64,000 nucleotides of DNA from Salinimicrobium tongyeongense (lineage in GTDB: Bacteria; Bacteroidota; Bacteroidia; Flavobacteriales; Flavobacteriaceae), in the NCBI RefSeq assembly GCF_026109735.1, contig NZ_CP069620.1, forward strand, positions 2,418,001 to 2,482,000. The letters run 5' to 3'. The notes below the pieces were generated by a model that made no database searches, was not told where the DNA came from, and saw nothing but the letters and a program-made list of their open reading frames with translations. Each line of letters starts with the position of its first letter. Position 1 is the stretch's first letter. The translations under genes were made by a program, and so were the position numbers. This document shows positions 1-10,316 of this stretch, piece by piece.

Positions 1-606
1 AGGGTTTGCTTCGCGAACCGCACTTGTGCCTGCCTGCAGTAGTTCCTTGAACTGATCGGGATTTTCAGAAATATTTCCTTCCGGAAAAAGGAACCCGGAA
101 TTTATCTCGTTTCCCACCTGGATGTATTCGGGCTTGATCTCTTCAACAACCCTAAAAGTATAGTTGTAAACCTGATTTTTGAGAGCTTCAAAAGAAAGCT
201 GCTGCCAGCTTTCAGGCCTGGCCTGATTTCCCGGATCGGCCCAGGCGTCCGAATAGTGCAGGCTTAGCCAGATGTCAAAACCCCGGGCTTTGAGGTTTTT
301 GGAGAAATTCTTCACTTCCTCAAAACCAGAGTGCCCCCGGGCAGGATCTACCCACAACCTTAGCCGCAGCGTATTCACCCCGGCTTGCTTTAAAATGTCA
401 AGAAAATCCTCTTTCTGGCTCTTGGCGTTGTAAAAAATGGTTCCGGCGGCATCAATTTCCGGGAAAGCCGAAATATCTACTGCTCTCACCGGCAGCCCCT
501 CTTCTGAAACAGGAGGAGTGGGTTCAGGTTCTTTTTGGGCATCATCATCTGTGCTGCAGGAAGCAAAAAAGGCGAAAAAAAAAAAGAGGCAAAATAGTTT
601 TTTCAT
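1..606 (-). CDS. GH53 endo-beta-1,4-galactanase lipoprotein, 3' part cut by window edge
   Basis: The minus-strand frame is open from the ATG at 606 to the window edge, giving the first 202 residues. The N-terminus is a lipoprotein signal with the acylated Cys at residue 17 (FFASC), followed by an acidic, Pro-rich linker. The body matches glycosyl hydrolase family 53: RAVDISAFPEID near residue 41, the beta-strand NTLRLRLWVDP near 78, LSLHYSDAWADPG near 115, and YIQVGNEINSG with E167 as probable acid/base. The nucleophile lies beyond the edge. GH53 enzymes cut beta-1,4-galactan of pectin or type I arabinogalactan, so an outer-membrane-anchored role in galactan use is likely. Its PUL partners would be to the left of the window. 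An 11-T run on the coding strand lies inside the signal peptide. Confidence 0.9.
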   Translation of the reverse strand, partial: MKKLFCLFFFFAFFASCSTDDDAQKEPEPTPPVSEEGLPVRAVDISAFPEIDAAGTIFYNAKSQKEDFLDILKQAGVNTLRLRLWVDPARGHSGFEEVKNFSKNLKARGFDIWLSLHYSDAWADPGNQARPESWQQLSFEALKNQVYNYTFRVVEEIKPEYIQVGNEINSGFLFPEGNISENPDQFKELLQAGTSAVREANP

Positions 607-643
607 GCGGATAACTTCAGGAGCATAAAGTTAGCAATTTTAG

Positions 644-1034
644 TGGCTTGCAGGCTGTTCAGGGGCATTAGAATTAGCAGGAAACCGGATTTTTCCGCAG
701 AAAGAAAGCTTGGAAAAATACATTTTTAAAGATTCAGCCCAGGAAATTGATCTTGCTTCAGACTCTTTAGAGAATTACAGGGAGAAACGGGCTTCAGGAA
801 TTCTTGAATTTCAGGCAGATGGGCGATCTAAGGGATATTTTAGTGGATGAAATGATTGCTGAAGATGATTATCTTCTGAATAATTTCCGCAGAAAAAGAG
901 GCTTTGAAAATGCCATTTTTGAAAGGTATTTTTCCGAAGAGCTTTTAAAACAGCTCTTAAAAGGCATGATTCAGAATTTGAGGGCAGTTTTTTTAATCTG
1001 CTTACAGTGGCGTAAATTAGAAGAATTAAAATGA
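644..1034 (+). pseudogene. Possible decayed coding remnant, unrecognised
   Basis: Two overlapping open frames look protein-like but neither makes a convincing gene. The first runs from just after a TAG at 641 to a TGA at 848 and has no ATG; it reads with an amphipathic, charged composition (e.g. SLEKYIFKDSAQEIDLAS). The second, 804-1034, has an ATG and continues with FRRKRGFENAIFERYFSEEL. A single shift near 800-850 would join them into one protein of about 130 residues. I do not recognise the family. It could equally be chance open frame in a spacer. This covers the otherwise empty stretch between the GH53 gene and the secreted protein starting at 1031. Confidence 0.22.
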
Positions 1035-1795
1035 GAAAAATGAAAAAGATGTATTTAAGCCTTGGGCTGGTGTTTTTGATGATCATGCCGGTGCTACAGG
1101 CGCAGGAAACCGATGTTGTGGTAAGGGTTAGATCTAAAGACGCCAAATTTATTGGCAGTTCGATTGGAGGGGCAAAGATCCTCATTAAAAACGCTGAAAC
1201 CGGAGAACTACTGGCCAGCGGGATGACCACCGGAAGCACCGGAGATACACAGCTTATCATGCAAGAGCCCCACAGCCGTAACCAGCGGCTCACCGATAAG
1301 CAAACCGCAGGCTTTCTTGCAACTTTAGATTTGGAGGAGCCGGTTTTTGTGAGCGTTGAAGCTATTGCGCCCTATAACAAGAAGCAGGCGCGGGTTGTGA
1401 GCAGTACCCAGTTGTGGCTGTTGCCGGGAAAAGACATTAGCGGCGAGGGACTTGTGCTTGAGGTTCCGGGATTTGTGGTAGATATACTCTCTCCCCAAAC
1501 CCATGAGCGAACAGGGAGCGAAAGTACAATTGACATTAAGGCCAATGTGGTGATGATGTGCGGCTGCCCTGTTACTCCCGGAGGAATCTGGGATGCCAAT
1601 CAATATGAGGTTACTGCGGTGCTGAAAAGGGATGGCAAACAGGTACAGGAACTGCAACTTGAGGCCGGGGAGAAGCCCAGTACTTTTTCTGCGGAAACTA
1701 CACTGGAACCCGGATTGTACGAGCTGCTGGTATATGCTTATGATCCTGTTCACGGGAACACCGGGCTGGACAGGACGAATTTTATCGTGAACTAA
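1031..1795 (+). CDS. Secreted protein of unknown function
   Basis: This encodes 254 residues with a clear N-terminal signal peptide (hydrophobic core about residues 9-22, cleavage near LQAQE). Start could also be the Met at codon 4 (1040). The mature part looks all-beta: an N-terminal region with DVVVRVRSKDAKFIGSSIGG that resembles a periplasmic carbohydrate- or ligand-binding beta-sandwich, and a C-terminal half with GFVVDILSPQTHER and LEPGLYELLVYAYDP, reminiscent of an Ig-like domain. The striking motif is MMCGCPVTPGGIWDANQYEV near residues 174-193, with a CGC pair and a conserved-looking aromatic; it could bind metal or form a disulfide. No family is recognised. It stands alone, between the possible remnant upstream and a repeat block that starts about 50 bp after its stop. 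Confidence 0.75.
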   Translation: MRKMKKMYLSLGLVFLMIMPVLQAQETDVVVRVRSKDAKFIGSSIGGAKILIKNAETGELLASGMTTGSTGDTQLIMQEPHSRNQRLTDKQTAGFLATLDLEEPVFVSVEAIAPYNKKQARVVSSTQLWLLPGKDISGEGLVLEVPGFVVDILSPQTHERTGSESTIDIKANVVMMCGCPVTPGGIWDANQYEVTAVLKRDGKQVQELQLEAGEKPSTFSAETTLEPGLYELLVYAYDPVHGNTGLDRTNFIVN

Positions 1796-1844
1796 AAAGT
1801 GGGGGTTAGTGGTCGTGTGCCAGTTATTGTTGCCAACAACTTCC

Positions 1845-2247
1845 ACCCTGATGCAGGAAGGGTCGCATATGAGTGAGGGTGTTGGAGTGGCGAACGGGAC
1901 GGCACTTTGTGATGAGATTCCTCCTTCGTCGGAATGACAAACGGGGAGTGGATTCCTGCCGTTGTTGGAATGACAAAACAATCCGCCATTGTTTGTCTAC
2001 CCTGATGCAGGAAGGGTCGTATATGAGTGAGGGTGTTGGAGTGGCGAACGGAGCGGCACATCGTGATGAGATTCCTCCTTCGTCGGAATGACAAACGGGG
2101 GGTGGATTCCTGCCGTTGTTGGAATGACAAACAATCCGCTGTTGTTTGTCCACCCTGACGCAGGAAGGGTCTCATATGAGTGAGGAGATAATTGGAGTGG
2201 CGAACGGGACGGCGCAAGGGGATGAGATTCCTCTTTCGTTGGAATGA
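1845..2247. repeat. Tandem repeat block 1, unit about 153 bp
   Basis: Units begin at 1845, 1999 and 2152 (periods 154 and 153); the third is partial. Each starts with the small palindrome ACCCTGATGCAGGAAGGGT, continues with CATATGAGTGAGGGTGTTGG, and then carries two related sub-repeats, GATTCCTCCTTCGTCGGAATG and GATTCCTGCCGTTGTTGGAATG, each followed by ACAAA. The last unit is a variant reading GAGGAGATAATTGG. The minus strand is open in several frames (reading FVIPTTAGIHSPFV and similar), a typical false-ORF signature, and no gene is called. It fills the spacer after the secreted protein. A second block with the same unit order lies at 2751-3154. Confidence 0.9.
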
Positions 2248-2277
2248 GAAGGAGGGTGAGAATTGTTAGAACCTGTC

Positions 2278-2594
2278 TTATTCAAAATGATGATTCAGGG
2301 ATTCTATTTTAGGATTACTACTGCGAATCAAATTCAGTTTCTTTTCCTTTCGCCATCCTTTAATTCCTTTTCCCTGGCAATAGCTTGCTGGATCCATCCG
2401 TAGGTCTCATAATATATTAGTTCTGATAAGTTATAGCGCCCTACAAAAGTTTTTTTACCCTGGTTAATAGAATTTTTATGCTCGCCTAACCTCCTTTTTA
2501 AACTATTGGTGACGCCCACATAGAAGGTGGTTCTATATTTATTGGTGAGTATATAGACATAGAATTTGTAAATCCCTTCTGTGTATTCAATCAT
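2278..2594 (-). pseudogene. GIY-YIG nuclease-superfamily protein, frameshifted
   Basis: The frame from ATG 2594 begins MIEYTEGIYKFYVYILTNKYRTTFYVGVT and has the GIY-YIG features: YVYIL, FYVGVTNSLKRRLGEHK with the conserved Arg, YYETYGWIQQAIAREKELK with the conserved Glu region. This is the small (about 95-105 residue) YhbQ/UPF0213-like class. After KELK the frame runs off into DGERKRN and stops at 2334. In the next frame the family C-terminus follows at once: GWRKEKKLNLIRSSNP and onwards to a TAA at 2278. One missing base (probably a G) near 2357-2359 explains this. Full length would be about 105 residues. It sits between two copies of the 153-bp repeat block. Frameshift could be real decay or a sequencing error; the truncated product of 86 residues keeps the core motif. 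Confidence 0.85.
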
Positions 2595-2723
2595 TAATTA
2601 CCTGGTTAGTAATGTATTAAATTAGTAAAAAATTTGGGGTCTTTACATAGGCTGTTCATTTATTATTGGGGGGTATTTTTTTTGGAGTTGGTTACAGGGA
2701 CGTGCAATTGGAAGTGATTCCTT

Positions 2724-3154
2724 CCTGCCTGTTGGCAGACAGGCTGTGTCAGAATGACAAAAGGAACGGCACAACGGGATGAGATTCCTCCTTCGTCGGA
2801 ATGACAAACGGGGAGTGGATTCCTGCCGTTGTTGGAATGACAAACAATCCGCCGTTGTTTGTCCACCCTGCCGCAGGAAGGGTCGCATATGAGTGAGGGT
2901 GTTGGAGTTGCGAACGGAACGGCACATCGTGATGAGATCCCTCCTTCGTCGGAATGACAAACGGGGGGTGGATTCCTGCCATTGTTGGAATGACAAACAA
3001 TGCGCTGTTGTGTGTCTACCCTGACGCAGGAAGGGTCTCATATGAGTGAGGAGATAATTGGAGTGGCGAACGTGACGGCACATCGTGATGAGATACCTCC
3101 TTCGTCGGAATGACAAGAAGGACAGCGGATTCCTGCCGTTGTTGAAATGACAAA
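2724..3154. repeat. Tandem repeat block 2, same ~153-bp unit, with an upstream hairpin
   Basis: Unit boundaries lie at 2865 and 3018 (period 153); a partial unit precedes them from about 2751, and the last unit ends near 3154. The order is the same as in block 1: an ordinary unit with GAGGGTGTTGG and then the variant with GAGGAGATAATTGG. Upstream, 2724-2743 folds as CCTGCCTG-TTGG-CAGACAGG, a near-perfect hairpin (one mismatch). The minus-strand ORFs across the block are repeat artefacts. The block ends five bases before the stop codon of the DUF481 gene, so it may affect the 3' end of that transcript. Confidence 0.88.
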
Positions 3155-3158
3155 GGCC

Positions 3159-3929
3159 TTAAAAACTAATCCCAATCCCTATGTTCAGATCGGATGTGTA
3201 TTCTTTAGTGCCTAAAGGAGTTTTACTATCATAGTAATAGTTGTAAAGGCTAAACACTTTTAGCCAGGATGAAAGAGGAATATCTAACCGGAATTGCTCT
3301 AAAATCCTGTAGTCACTTATTTCTTTGTACAGCGGCTGATAATAAAACGTATTGGCAACAGAAAATTTCTGGGATTCCGGGGTGTAAGATAAAGTGAGAT
3401 AAGTGCTGTTACGCTGATTATAACTGGTGGTTCCCAATTGTTCGCTGAATTCTATTTCATACATATAACTATTGCCCGCATAGCTAGTGAACCGCAGTTT
3501 ATTTACTAATTTGAACCGTAGCCCCGCTCCTATTAGGTTTCGCTGCTCTACCACGAGTAACTGGTTGTACTGCCCCTGTACAAAGGTTTCTAATCTTATT
3601 GCTTCGTTGAACTTATAATTAAACCGGCCGTGAAGGAACCAGGCATTTTGCAGGTTTCCTTTTTCGGAATCTATGAGCTTGTAGTTGCCCAGAAAGAAAT
3701 ATATTTTCTCCAGGTCTCTCGATTTAAATTGTGTGCTTAGTGATGCGTCCACCTGGTTTACCTGTTCGCCGTCGTTGTTAGTATGATTGAAAGAAAAATT
3801 GGCGTTGAGGGTAAACCTTATAGAATCGGTCTGCATGCGTTTGGATTCAATATTCACTAATTGTGCAGAAAGAATAGAAGGCAAAAGGCTACAGAGACCT
3901 AAGAGAAATATTCTAATCATAGCAGACAA
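3159..3929 (-). CDS. DUF481 outer-membrane beta-barrel protein
   Basis: This encodes 256 residues with a signal peptide (LLGLCSLLPSILSAQ). Translation may start at the ATG at 3929 or at the Met four codons later (3917). The body is an array of alternating beta-strands typical of DUF481 (YdiY-like, salt-induced outer-membrane protein): NANFSFNHTNNDGEQVN, a glycine-and-aromatic-rich middle, SYMYEIEFSEQLGT, and a C-terminus ending in GIGISF with the terminal Phe used for Bam-dependent barrel insertion. The function of DUF481 proteins is not settled. The gene is monocistronic, divergent from katG with a 295-bp spacer, and its stop codon abuts repeat block 2. Confidence 0.85.
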   Translation of the reverse strand: MSAMIRIFLLGLCSLLPSILSAQLVNIESKRMQTDSIRFTLNANFSFNHTNNDGEQVNQVDASLSTQFKSRDLEKIYFFLGNYKLIDSEKGNLQNAWFLHGRFNYKFNEAIRLETFVQGQYNQLLVVEQRNLIGAGLRFKLVNKLRFTSYAGNSYMYEIEFSEQLGTTSYNQRNSTYLTLSYTPESQKFSVANTFYYQPLYKEISDYRILEQFRLDIPLSSWLKVFSLYNYYYDSKTPLGTKEYTSDLNIGIGISF

Positions 3930-6486
<2,557 letters not shown>

Positions 6487-6513
6487 GTTAGTTTTAGTGT
6501 TGATTTAATTGCA

Positions 6514-6552
6514 AAGAGGCTGCCTAAATGCTATAGGGCAGCCTCTTTTTTT
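6514..6552 (+). terminator. Rho-independent terminator after katG
   Basis: An 11-bp perfect stem AAGAGGCTGCC / GGCAGCCTCTT (6514-6524 and 6537-6547) with a 12-base loop is followed by a run of T. It lies 28 bp after the katG stop codon and before the convergent sodC. The minus-strand side has few T, so it mainly serves katG. Confidence 0.9.
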
Positions 6553-6572
6553 ATTGATAGCAATAGATGTAC

Positions 6573-7175
6573 CTACATCTTTATCTCTGCACAACCAATT
6601 CTGGTACCTGCATTTCCGCTAGGCTGGGAAGTATAATCATCTACTCCCGCATGTACAATAACAGCTTTGTTTAGAATGTTCTTTTTCTCATCTTCACATC
6701 CAATACACCATTCATCTGTAGTGAAGGTCACACTACCTTCGCCGTTGGCATTAACATCAAAATTACCAATGTCACCGCGGTGGTATCCGTTTTCGTCACC
6801 CCATTCCCCATGGTCTTCAAAAGTGGGGTTCCAGTGTCCTCCGGCAGAGGTACCGTCTTCAGCAGAACAATCGGCGTTTTCATGAAGGTGAATGGCGTGC
6901 ATGCCTTCTTCAAGGCCGGTAAGTTCGGCGGTCATGGTTACCTCATCGTTTTCCTGAACAAAAGTGATGGTTCCTGAAACATTGCTGCCACTTCTTGGCT
7001 CTACTTGTATGGTTAGTTCATCCTGAACATAAGTATCTCCCGGGCCAGCTTCCTCTTCCTGCTGGGTGAGGTTGGTATGTTCGTCTACACGTTCGTCAGC
7101 GGTTTGGTTTTCGTTTTTGCAACTGGTGAATACTAAGGCTGCTGCCAAAACTGCGGATATTCCTATACGTTTCAT
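6573..7175 (-). CDS. sodC: Cu/Zn superoxide dismutase lipoprotein SodC
   Basis: The 200-residue product begins with a lipoprotein signal (LVFTSC, Cys19) and an acidic linker to about residue 48. The SOD fold carries all metal ligands: H96 and H98 in HAIHLHEN, bridging H114 in GGHWNP, H122 in DHGEWG, H132 and D135 in HRGDIGN, and H175 in VIVHAGVDDY. The disulfide pair is C103 and C195, and R192 in TRIGC guides superoxide. An acidic/aromatic insert with a CxxC (WCIGCEDE, 157-160) lies before the H175 strand; it is not standard and could form a second disulfide. It removes superoxide in the periplasm. The 3' end faces katG; a promoter candidate lies upstream. Confidence 0.96.
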   Translation of the reverse strand: MKRIGISAVLAAALVFTSCKNENQTADERVDEHTNLTQQEEEAGPGDTYVQDELTIQVEPRSGSNVSGTITFVQENDEVTMTAELTGLEEGMHAIHLHENADCSAEDGTSAGGHWNPTFEDHGEWGDENGYHRGDIGNFDVNANGEGSVTFTTDEWCIGCEDEKKNILNKAVIVHAGVDDYTSQPSGNAGTRIGCAEIKM

Positions 7176-7204
7176 ATTAGTTAGTTTAAATTAGTAACAA
7201 TCGA

Positions 7205-7235
7205 CTAAATTAGAATATGGCATTTTGGTAGCCAA
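7205..7235 (-). promoter_or_regulatory. Candidate sodC promoter (Bacteroidota type)
   Basis: On the minus strand a TTG (7233-7235) is followed 20 bases later by TAATTTAG (7205-7212), one mismatch from the Bacteroidota -7 box TAnnTTTG. The spacing fits the -33/-7 pattern. The site lies about 30 bases upstream of the sodC ATG. No other regulator site is evident. Confidence 0.4.
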
Positions 7236-7391
7236 AAATTTAAGGAGAGCTTAACAATGAAATTCAGAAAAAATGCTTCGGAAGCTTAAGCTTTCTTTGC
7301 TGAATTAACCTGAAAATCCTCTTATAACCTTCTTTTTTAGATAATACTGAAATTACCTGTTGCCAAAGCCGAAAATTGGTGTTTACGTCGA

Positions 7392-8606
7392 CTATTTCTT
7401 CCTGAGGTGGGTGGTAATGGTAACTTTGTTGGAAAGCGTTCGGTGTACCGGGCATTTATCGGCAATTTCGAGTAATTTTTCTTGTTGTTGCTCGTCAAGC
7501 TTTCCTTCAAGCACAATTTCCCTCTCAAAAATGTCAATTTTAGCGGTGTTTCTTTCACAGTTCCCGCAGTCTTCAGCATGGCTTTTTTTATGGTCTACAT
7601 GGGTTTCCACATTCAGTAAAGGCCATTTTTTGCGCCTGGCGTACATTTGAATCGTCATGGAAGTGCAGGAAGCGAGACCGGCTGAAAGCAGTTCGTATGG
7701 GGAAGGCCCAAAGTCTTCCCCTCCAAAAGATTTAGGTTCGTCGGCAATAAAATAGTGCCTGCCTGCCCGCATTTGTGTGGTAAAACCATCATTGCCAAGG
7801 TTGGCTACCACCTGGTGACTGGTTTGGAGCACTTTATCTTCGGGAATTTCGAGGTAGCGCGAAGCCCAGGCGGCAATTACGCTCCCTGCATATTTGGAAT
7901 CTTCATTGTTGGTAAGCAAGTGATCGGCCCCATCTAGAGATACAAAGCTTTTTGGATGTTTTACGCTTTTGTACAGGGTTTCGGCATTGCTTATGTTCAC
8001 CACTGCATCTTGTGGAGAATGCATGATCAAAAAGCCCTTTTTGAGATCTCGTGCAAAAAGGCTGAGGTCGTGAGTATTGATGTCTTCAAGAAAATCTTTT
8101 TTAATGCTAAAGTTCCTGCCGCCCACGTTAACTTCGGCCACACCGTTTTTCTCTATCTCTTCGAGATTGGATTTCAGCAAATGTTTAACATGCACGGGAG
8201 AAGAGGGAGCGCCAATAGTGACCACGCTTTTTACTGAAGGCAGCTTGTTGGCGGCAAAGATGGTGGCTGCCCCGCCAAGAGAGTGGCCTATGAGCATTTC
8301 GGGAGCAGCATATTCTTCAGCAAGAAATTCGGCAGCCGCAAGCAGGTCTTCTACATTTCCCGAAAAAGTGGTATCGGCAAATTCCCCATCACTGTCGCCC
8401 AGTCCCGAAAAATCGAAACGCAGTACCCCGTAACCTTTAGCCGATAAGGCTCTTGCAATGTTCTTCACCGCGAAAAAATTCTTGTTGCAGGTAAAGCAGT
8501 GGGCAAAAAGCACATAGCTGTGGGGATGCGTGTTTAAAGGCAGTTCGAGATAACCTGAAAGTTCGAGGCCATCGGCATTGGGAAATGTTATTTTTTTGTA
8601 GTTCAT
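7392..8606 (-). CDS. Alpha/beta-hydrolase - OsmC fusion protein
   Basis: The 404-residue protein joins two domains. Residues 1-250 are an alpha/beta hydrolase with oxyanion region FAHCFTCNKN, nucleophile S109 in IGHSLGG and a probable catalytic His in DGADHLL. Residues 265-404 are an OsmC/Ohr-like domain: SAGLASCTSMTIQMYARRK with C314 and KCPVHRTL with C385, the two redox Cys that reduce organic hydroperoxides in OsmC proteins. There is no signal peptide, so it is cytosolic. This bifunctional architecture is known in several phyla; the substrate of the hydrolase part is not known. It fits the nearby katG and sodC as a peroxide-defence gene, but is separated from both and stands alone. Confidence 0.92.
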   Translation of the reverse strand: MNYKKITFPNADGLELSGYLELPLNTHPHSYVLFAHCFTCNKNFFAVKNIARALSAKGYGVLRFDFSGLGDSDGEFADTTFSGNVEDLLAAAEFLAEEYAAPEMLIGHSLGGAATIFAANKLPSVKSVVTIGAPSSPVHVKHLLKSNLEEIEKNGVAEVNVGGRNFSIKKDFLEDINTHDLSLFARDLKKGFLIMHSPQDAVVNISNAETLYKSVKHPKSFVSLDGADHLLTNNEDSKYAGSVIAAWASRYLEIPEDKVLQTSHQVVANLGNDGFTTQMRAGRHYFIADEPKSFGGEDFGPSPYELLSAGLASCTSMTIQMYARRKKWPLLNVETHVDHKKSHAEDCGNCERNTAKIDIFEREIVLEGKLDEQQQEKLLEIADKCPVHRTLSNKVTITTHLRKK

Positions 8607-8756
8607 GGGCTAAAAAGAAATTAAAAAAGGCTTTTAAAAAGCGTGTTAAGATTCCATTTTACACCGGAGATCCCGTGAAGGTTTCTCAAGAATTTTCAAA
8701 ATATGGAATACTTTCAACTTTTTAAAAGCCTCTGGTCTATTTACAGATGCGGTTTG

Positions 8757-9497
8757 TTATCTGCGATACTTGGTTTGGTCAAATTCTCCCCTGTCATAGA
8801 AAGAATCGTCTTCAGGGATTGTTCCGCCAGAGCGGCGATCGGAGTATTTTCCGGTTTCATTTCCGGTTAAGGCATCCCGGTCGCGATCTACAGTCCTTCG
8901 GTCGTCATCGGCAAGCGTGCCGCTTCTACCGGCTATCTTACCTTCTGCGTCCTGATTTTTATCGCGATCTGCTTCTCTCATCCTCCTTCTTTCTTCATCC
9001 AGATTATTTTGGCTGTTGCTGTCAAAATCCCGACTGTTTGTATCGTCGAAATCGCGGTTGTATGATTCCAGCACAACTACTTCATAGTCGCGGTCAATGT
9101 CATAACCTTTTTCATATCTTTTGGTTTCAGCAAAAGTGCGGTGGTCAATTTTGTTGGTGTACACAAATTTGTCATCCACGTTTAACCTTGCCATCCCTAT
9201 AGGCAGGATGAGGTGGTTCTCACCTTCCCGGTTGATGAATTCGTGAACATTGCCCGATGCCGGTTTCCCGTAGGGATCGTGGTTGGCATCGATAATGGAT
9301 TTATCTACTTCAATGTCTAAATAAACCACTCTCTTTTTTTCTTTGCTCACCAGGAGGTTGTCTACTTTTCCTACCACTCTGTTATCAACGTCTTTCACGG
9401 GCCATCCCCTCACATCTGGGTCATCGCTGTCAACTTTAAAGTCCGAAAGTTCGTTGAGGTAATATAAGTGCTTTCTATTGTCTTTTCTATCTGTCAT
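8757..9497 (-). CDS. PRC-barrel domain protein with long charged tail
   Basis: In this 246-residue protein the PRC-barrel runs from about residue 15 to 120: VRGWPVKDVDNRVVGKVDNLLVS, VVYLDIEVDKS, and LILPIGMARLNVDDKFVYTN. The tail from about 155 is very hydrophilic (Asn/Asp/Arg-rich, e.g. RDFDDTNSRDFDSNSQNN) and probably disordered. PRC-barrel proteins of this type occur as general-stress or envelope-associated proteins in Bacteroidota; no enzymatic role is known. The gene follows the membrane-anchored gene ending at 9517, 19 bp apart and on the same strand, so the two are probably cotranscribed. Confidence 0.85.
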   Translation of the reverse strand: MTDRKDNRKHLYYLNELSDFKVDSDDPDVRGWPVKDVDNRVVGKVDNLLVSKEKKRVVYLDIEVDKSIIDANHDPYGKPASGNVHEFINREGENHLILPIGMARLNVDDKFVYTNKIDHRTFAETKRYEKGYDIDRDYEVVVLESYNRDFDDTNSRDFDSNSQNNLDEERRRMREADRDKNQDAEGKIAGRSGTLADDDRRTVDRDRDALTGNETGKYSDRRSGGTIPEDDSFYDRGEFDQTKYRR

Positions 9498-9516
9498 AAT
9501 CTCTCTTTTATTTGGT

Positions 9517-10161
9517 TTAGCTCATTTTTCTTAAAACATCCCCGGCCTCCTCAAAATACTCTTTGATCTGATCTTTTTGTTCAAGAGTTTGAGTGGAAGG
9601 GTTAATGTCCTGGGCTGCAGTTTTCAATTCATTTACATCTTCAGACAGGTTAGGAAACTGCTCCTGTTGCATTTTTTCTAAAATATTTGCCAGTTTAATC
9701 CCGGCGTCTTTAATTTTATTTGCGTGTGTCAACGCGCTGGGATCCTGCTGTATTTGCTGTGCATCCTGTCTTACCGACTGCATATCGGCACTAATGTCAT
9801 AATTCATCTCATCGGCTTTTGCCTGCACGGCATTCATAAGCTCAATGATGGCATTATTGGTATACTCATGGTCAATACCCATTTTAGACTCATCTGCGAT
9901 GTAGGCCAGGTAACCCGATACTCCCTGTCCTGTTGCAGACAGTGTGTCTTGGGCGTTGTCCCATCCGGTAGTATCTGTTTGTTCATCCCAGGTGTCCTGG
10001 TCTTCATCCCAGGTGGTTTCTTCTACCTGATCGGTTTGTAGATCATCGGCATCATTGTCATCATCGGCAAATACTAAAAAGTATAATATTGCCAGAATGA
10101 CCAGAACCAGGATGATCCACGGCCAAATTGGTTTTTTCTTTTCGATCTTGATCTCTGCCAT
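9517..10161 (-). CDS. Membrane-anchored protein of unknown function
   Basis: The 214-residue product has a short basic N-terminus (MAEIKIEKKKP), one transmembrane helix (about residues 12-31, IWPWIILVLVILAILYFLVF) and then an acidic Asp/Thr/Trp linker (about 32-72) with TTWDEDQDTWDEQTD. The rest (about 80-214) is predicted helical, with heptad-like spacing of Leu and Ile and Gln-rich stretches, possibly a helical bundle. The topology would place the helical domain in the periplasm. No family is recognised. It is the first gene of a likely two-gene unit with the PRC-barrel protein and lies in a stretch of stress-type genes. Confidence 0.75.
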   Translation of the reverse strand: MAEIKIEKKKPIWPWIILVLVILAILYFLVFADDDNDADDLQTDQVEETTWDEDQDTWDEQTDTTGWDNAQDTLSATGQGVSGYLAYIADESKMGIDHEYTNNAIIELMNAVQAKADEMNYDISADMQSVRQDAQQIQQDPSALTHANKIKDAGIKLANILEKMQQEQFPNLSEDVNELKTAAQDINPSTQTLEQKDQIKEYFEEAGDVLRKMS

Positions 10162-10316
10162 AATTCTTCTTTTTTTAATTAGTTAGATTGATATCTAAAT
10201 TACTGATTTTGAAAGCCATTTTAATTAATAGCAGCCTAAAGTATTGTTAATTAAGCATTAAAACGCTTAATTAATTGCAATAATGCCAGTGTAGAAGAAG
10301 ATAGGTAGAATTATTT

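Noticed and set aside
811-1293. 160-codon minus-strand ORF
   Set aside because: Overlaps the plus-strand secreted protein gene which has a signal peptide and regular codon pattern; the minus-strand product has a low-complexity, shadow-like composition.
1792-3116. Minus-strand ORFs of 67-218 codons with FVIPTKEESHH/VCHSDEGGISS-like products
   Set aside because: They are translations of the 153-bp repeat units in several frames and appear again in the second block; no start signal or conserved protein.
1845-3154. Repeat blocks as CRISPR array
   Set aside because: Unit is about 153 bp, repeats are adjoining with no unique spacers, and no cas gene is near.
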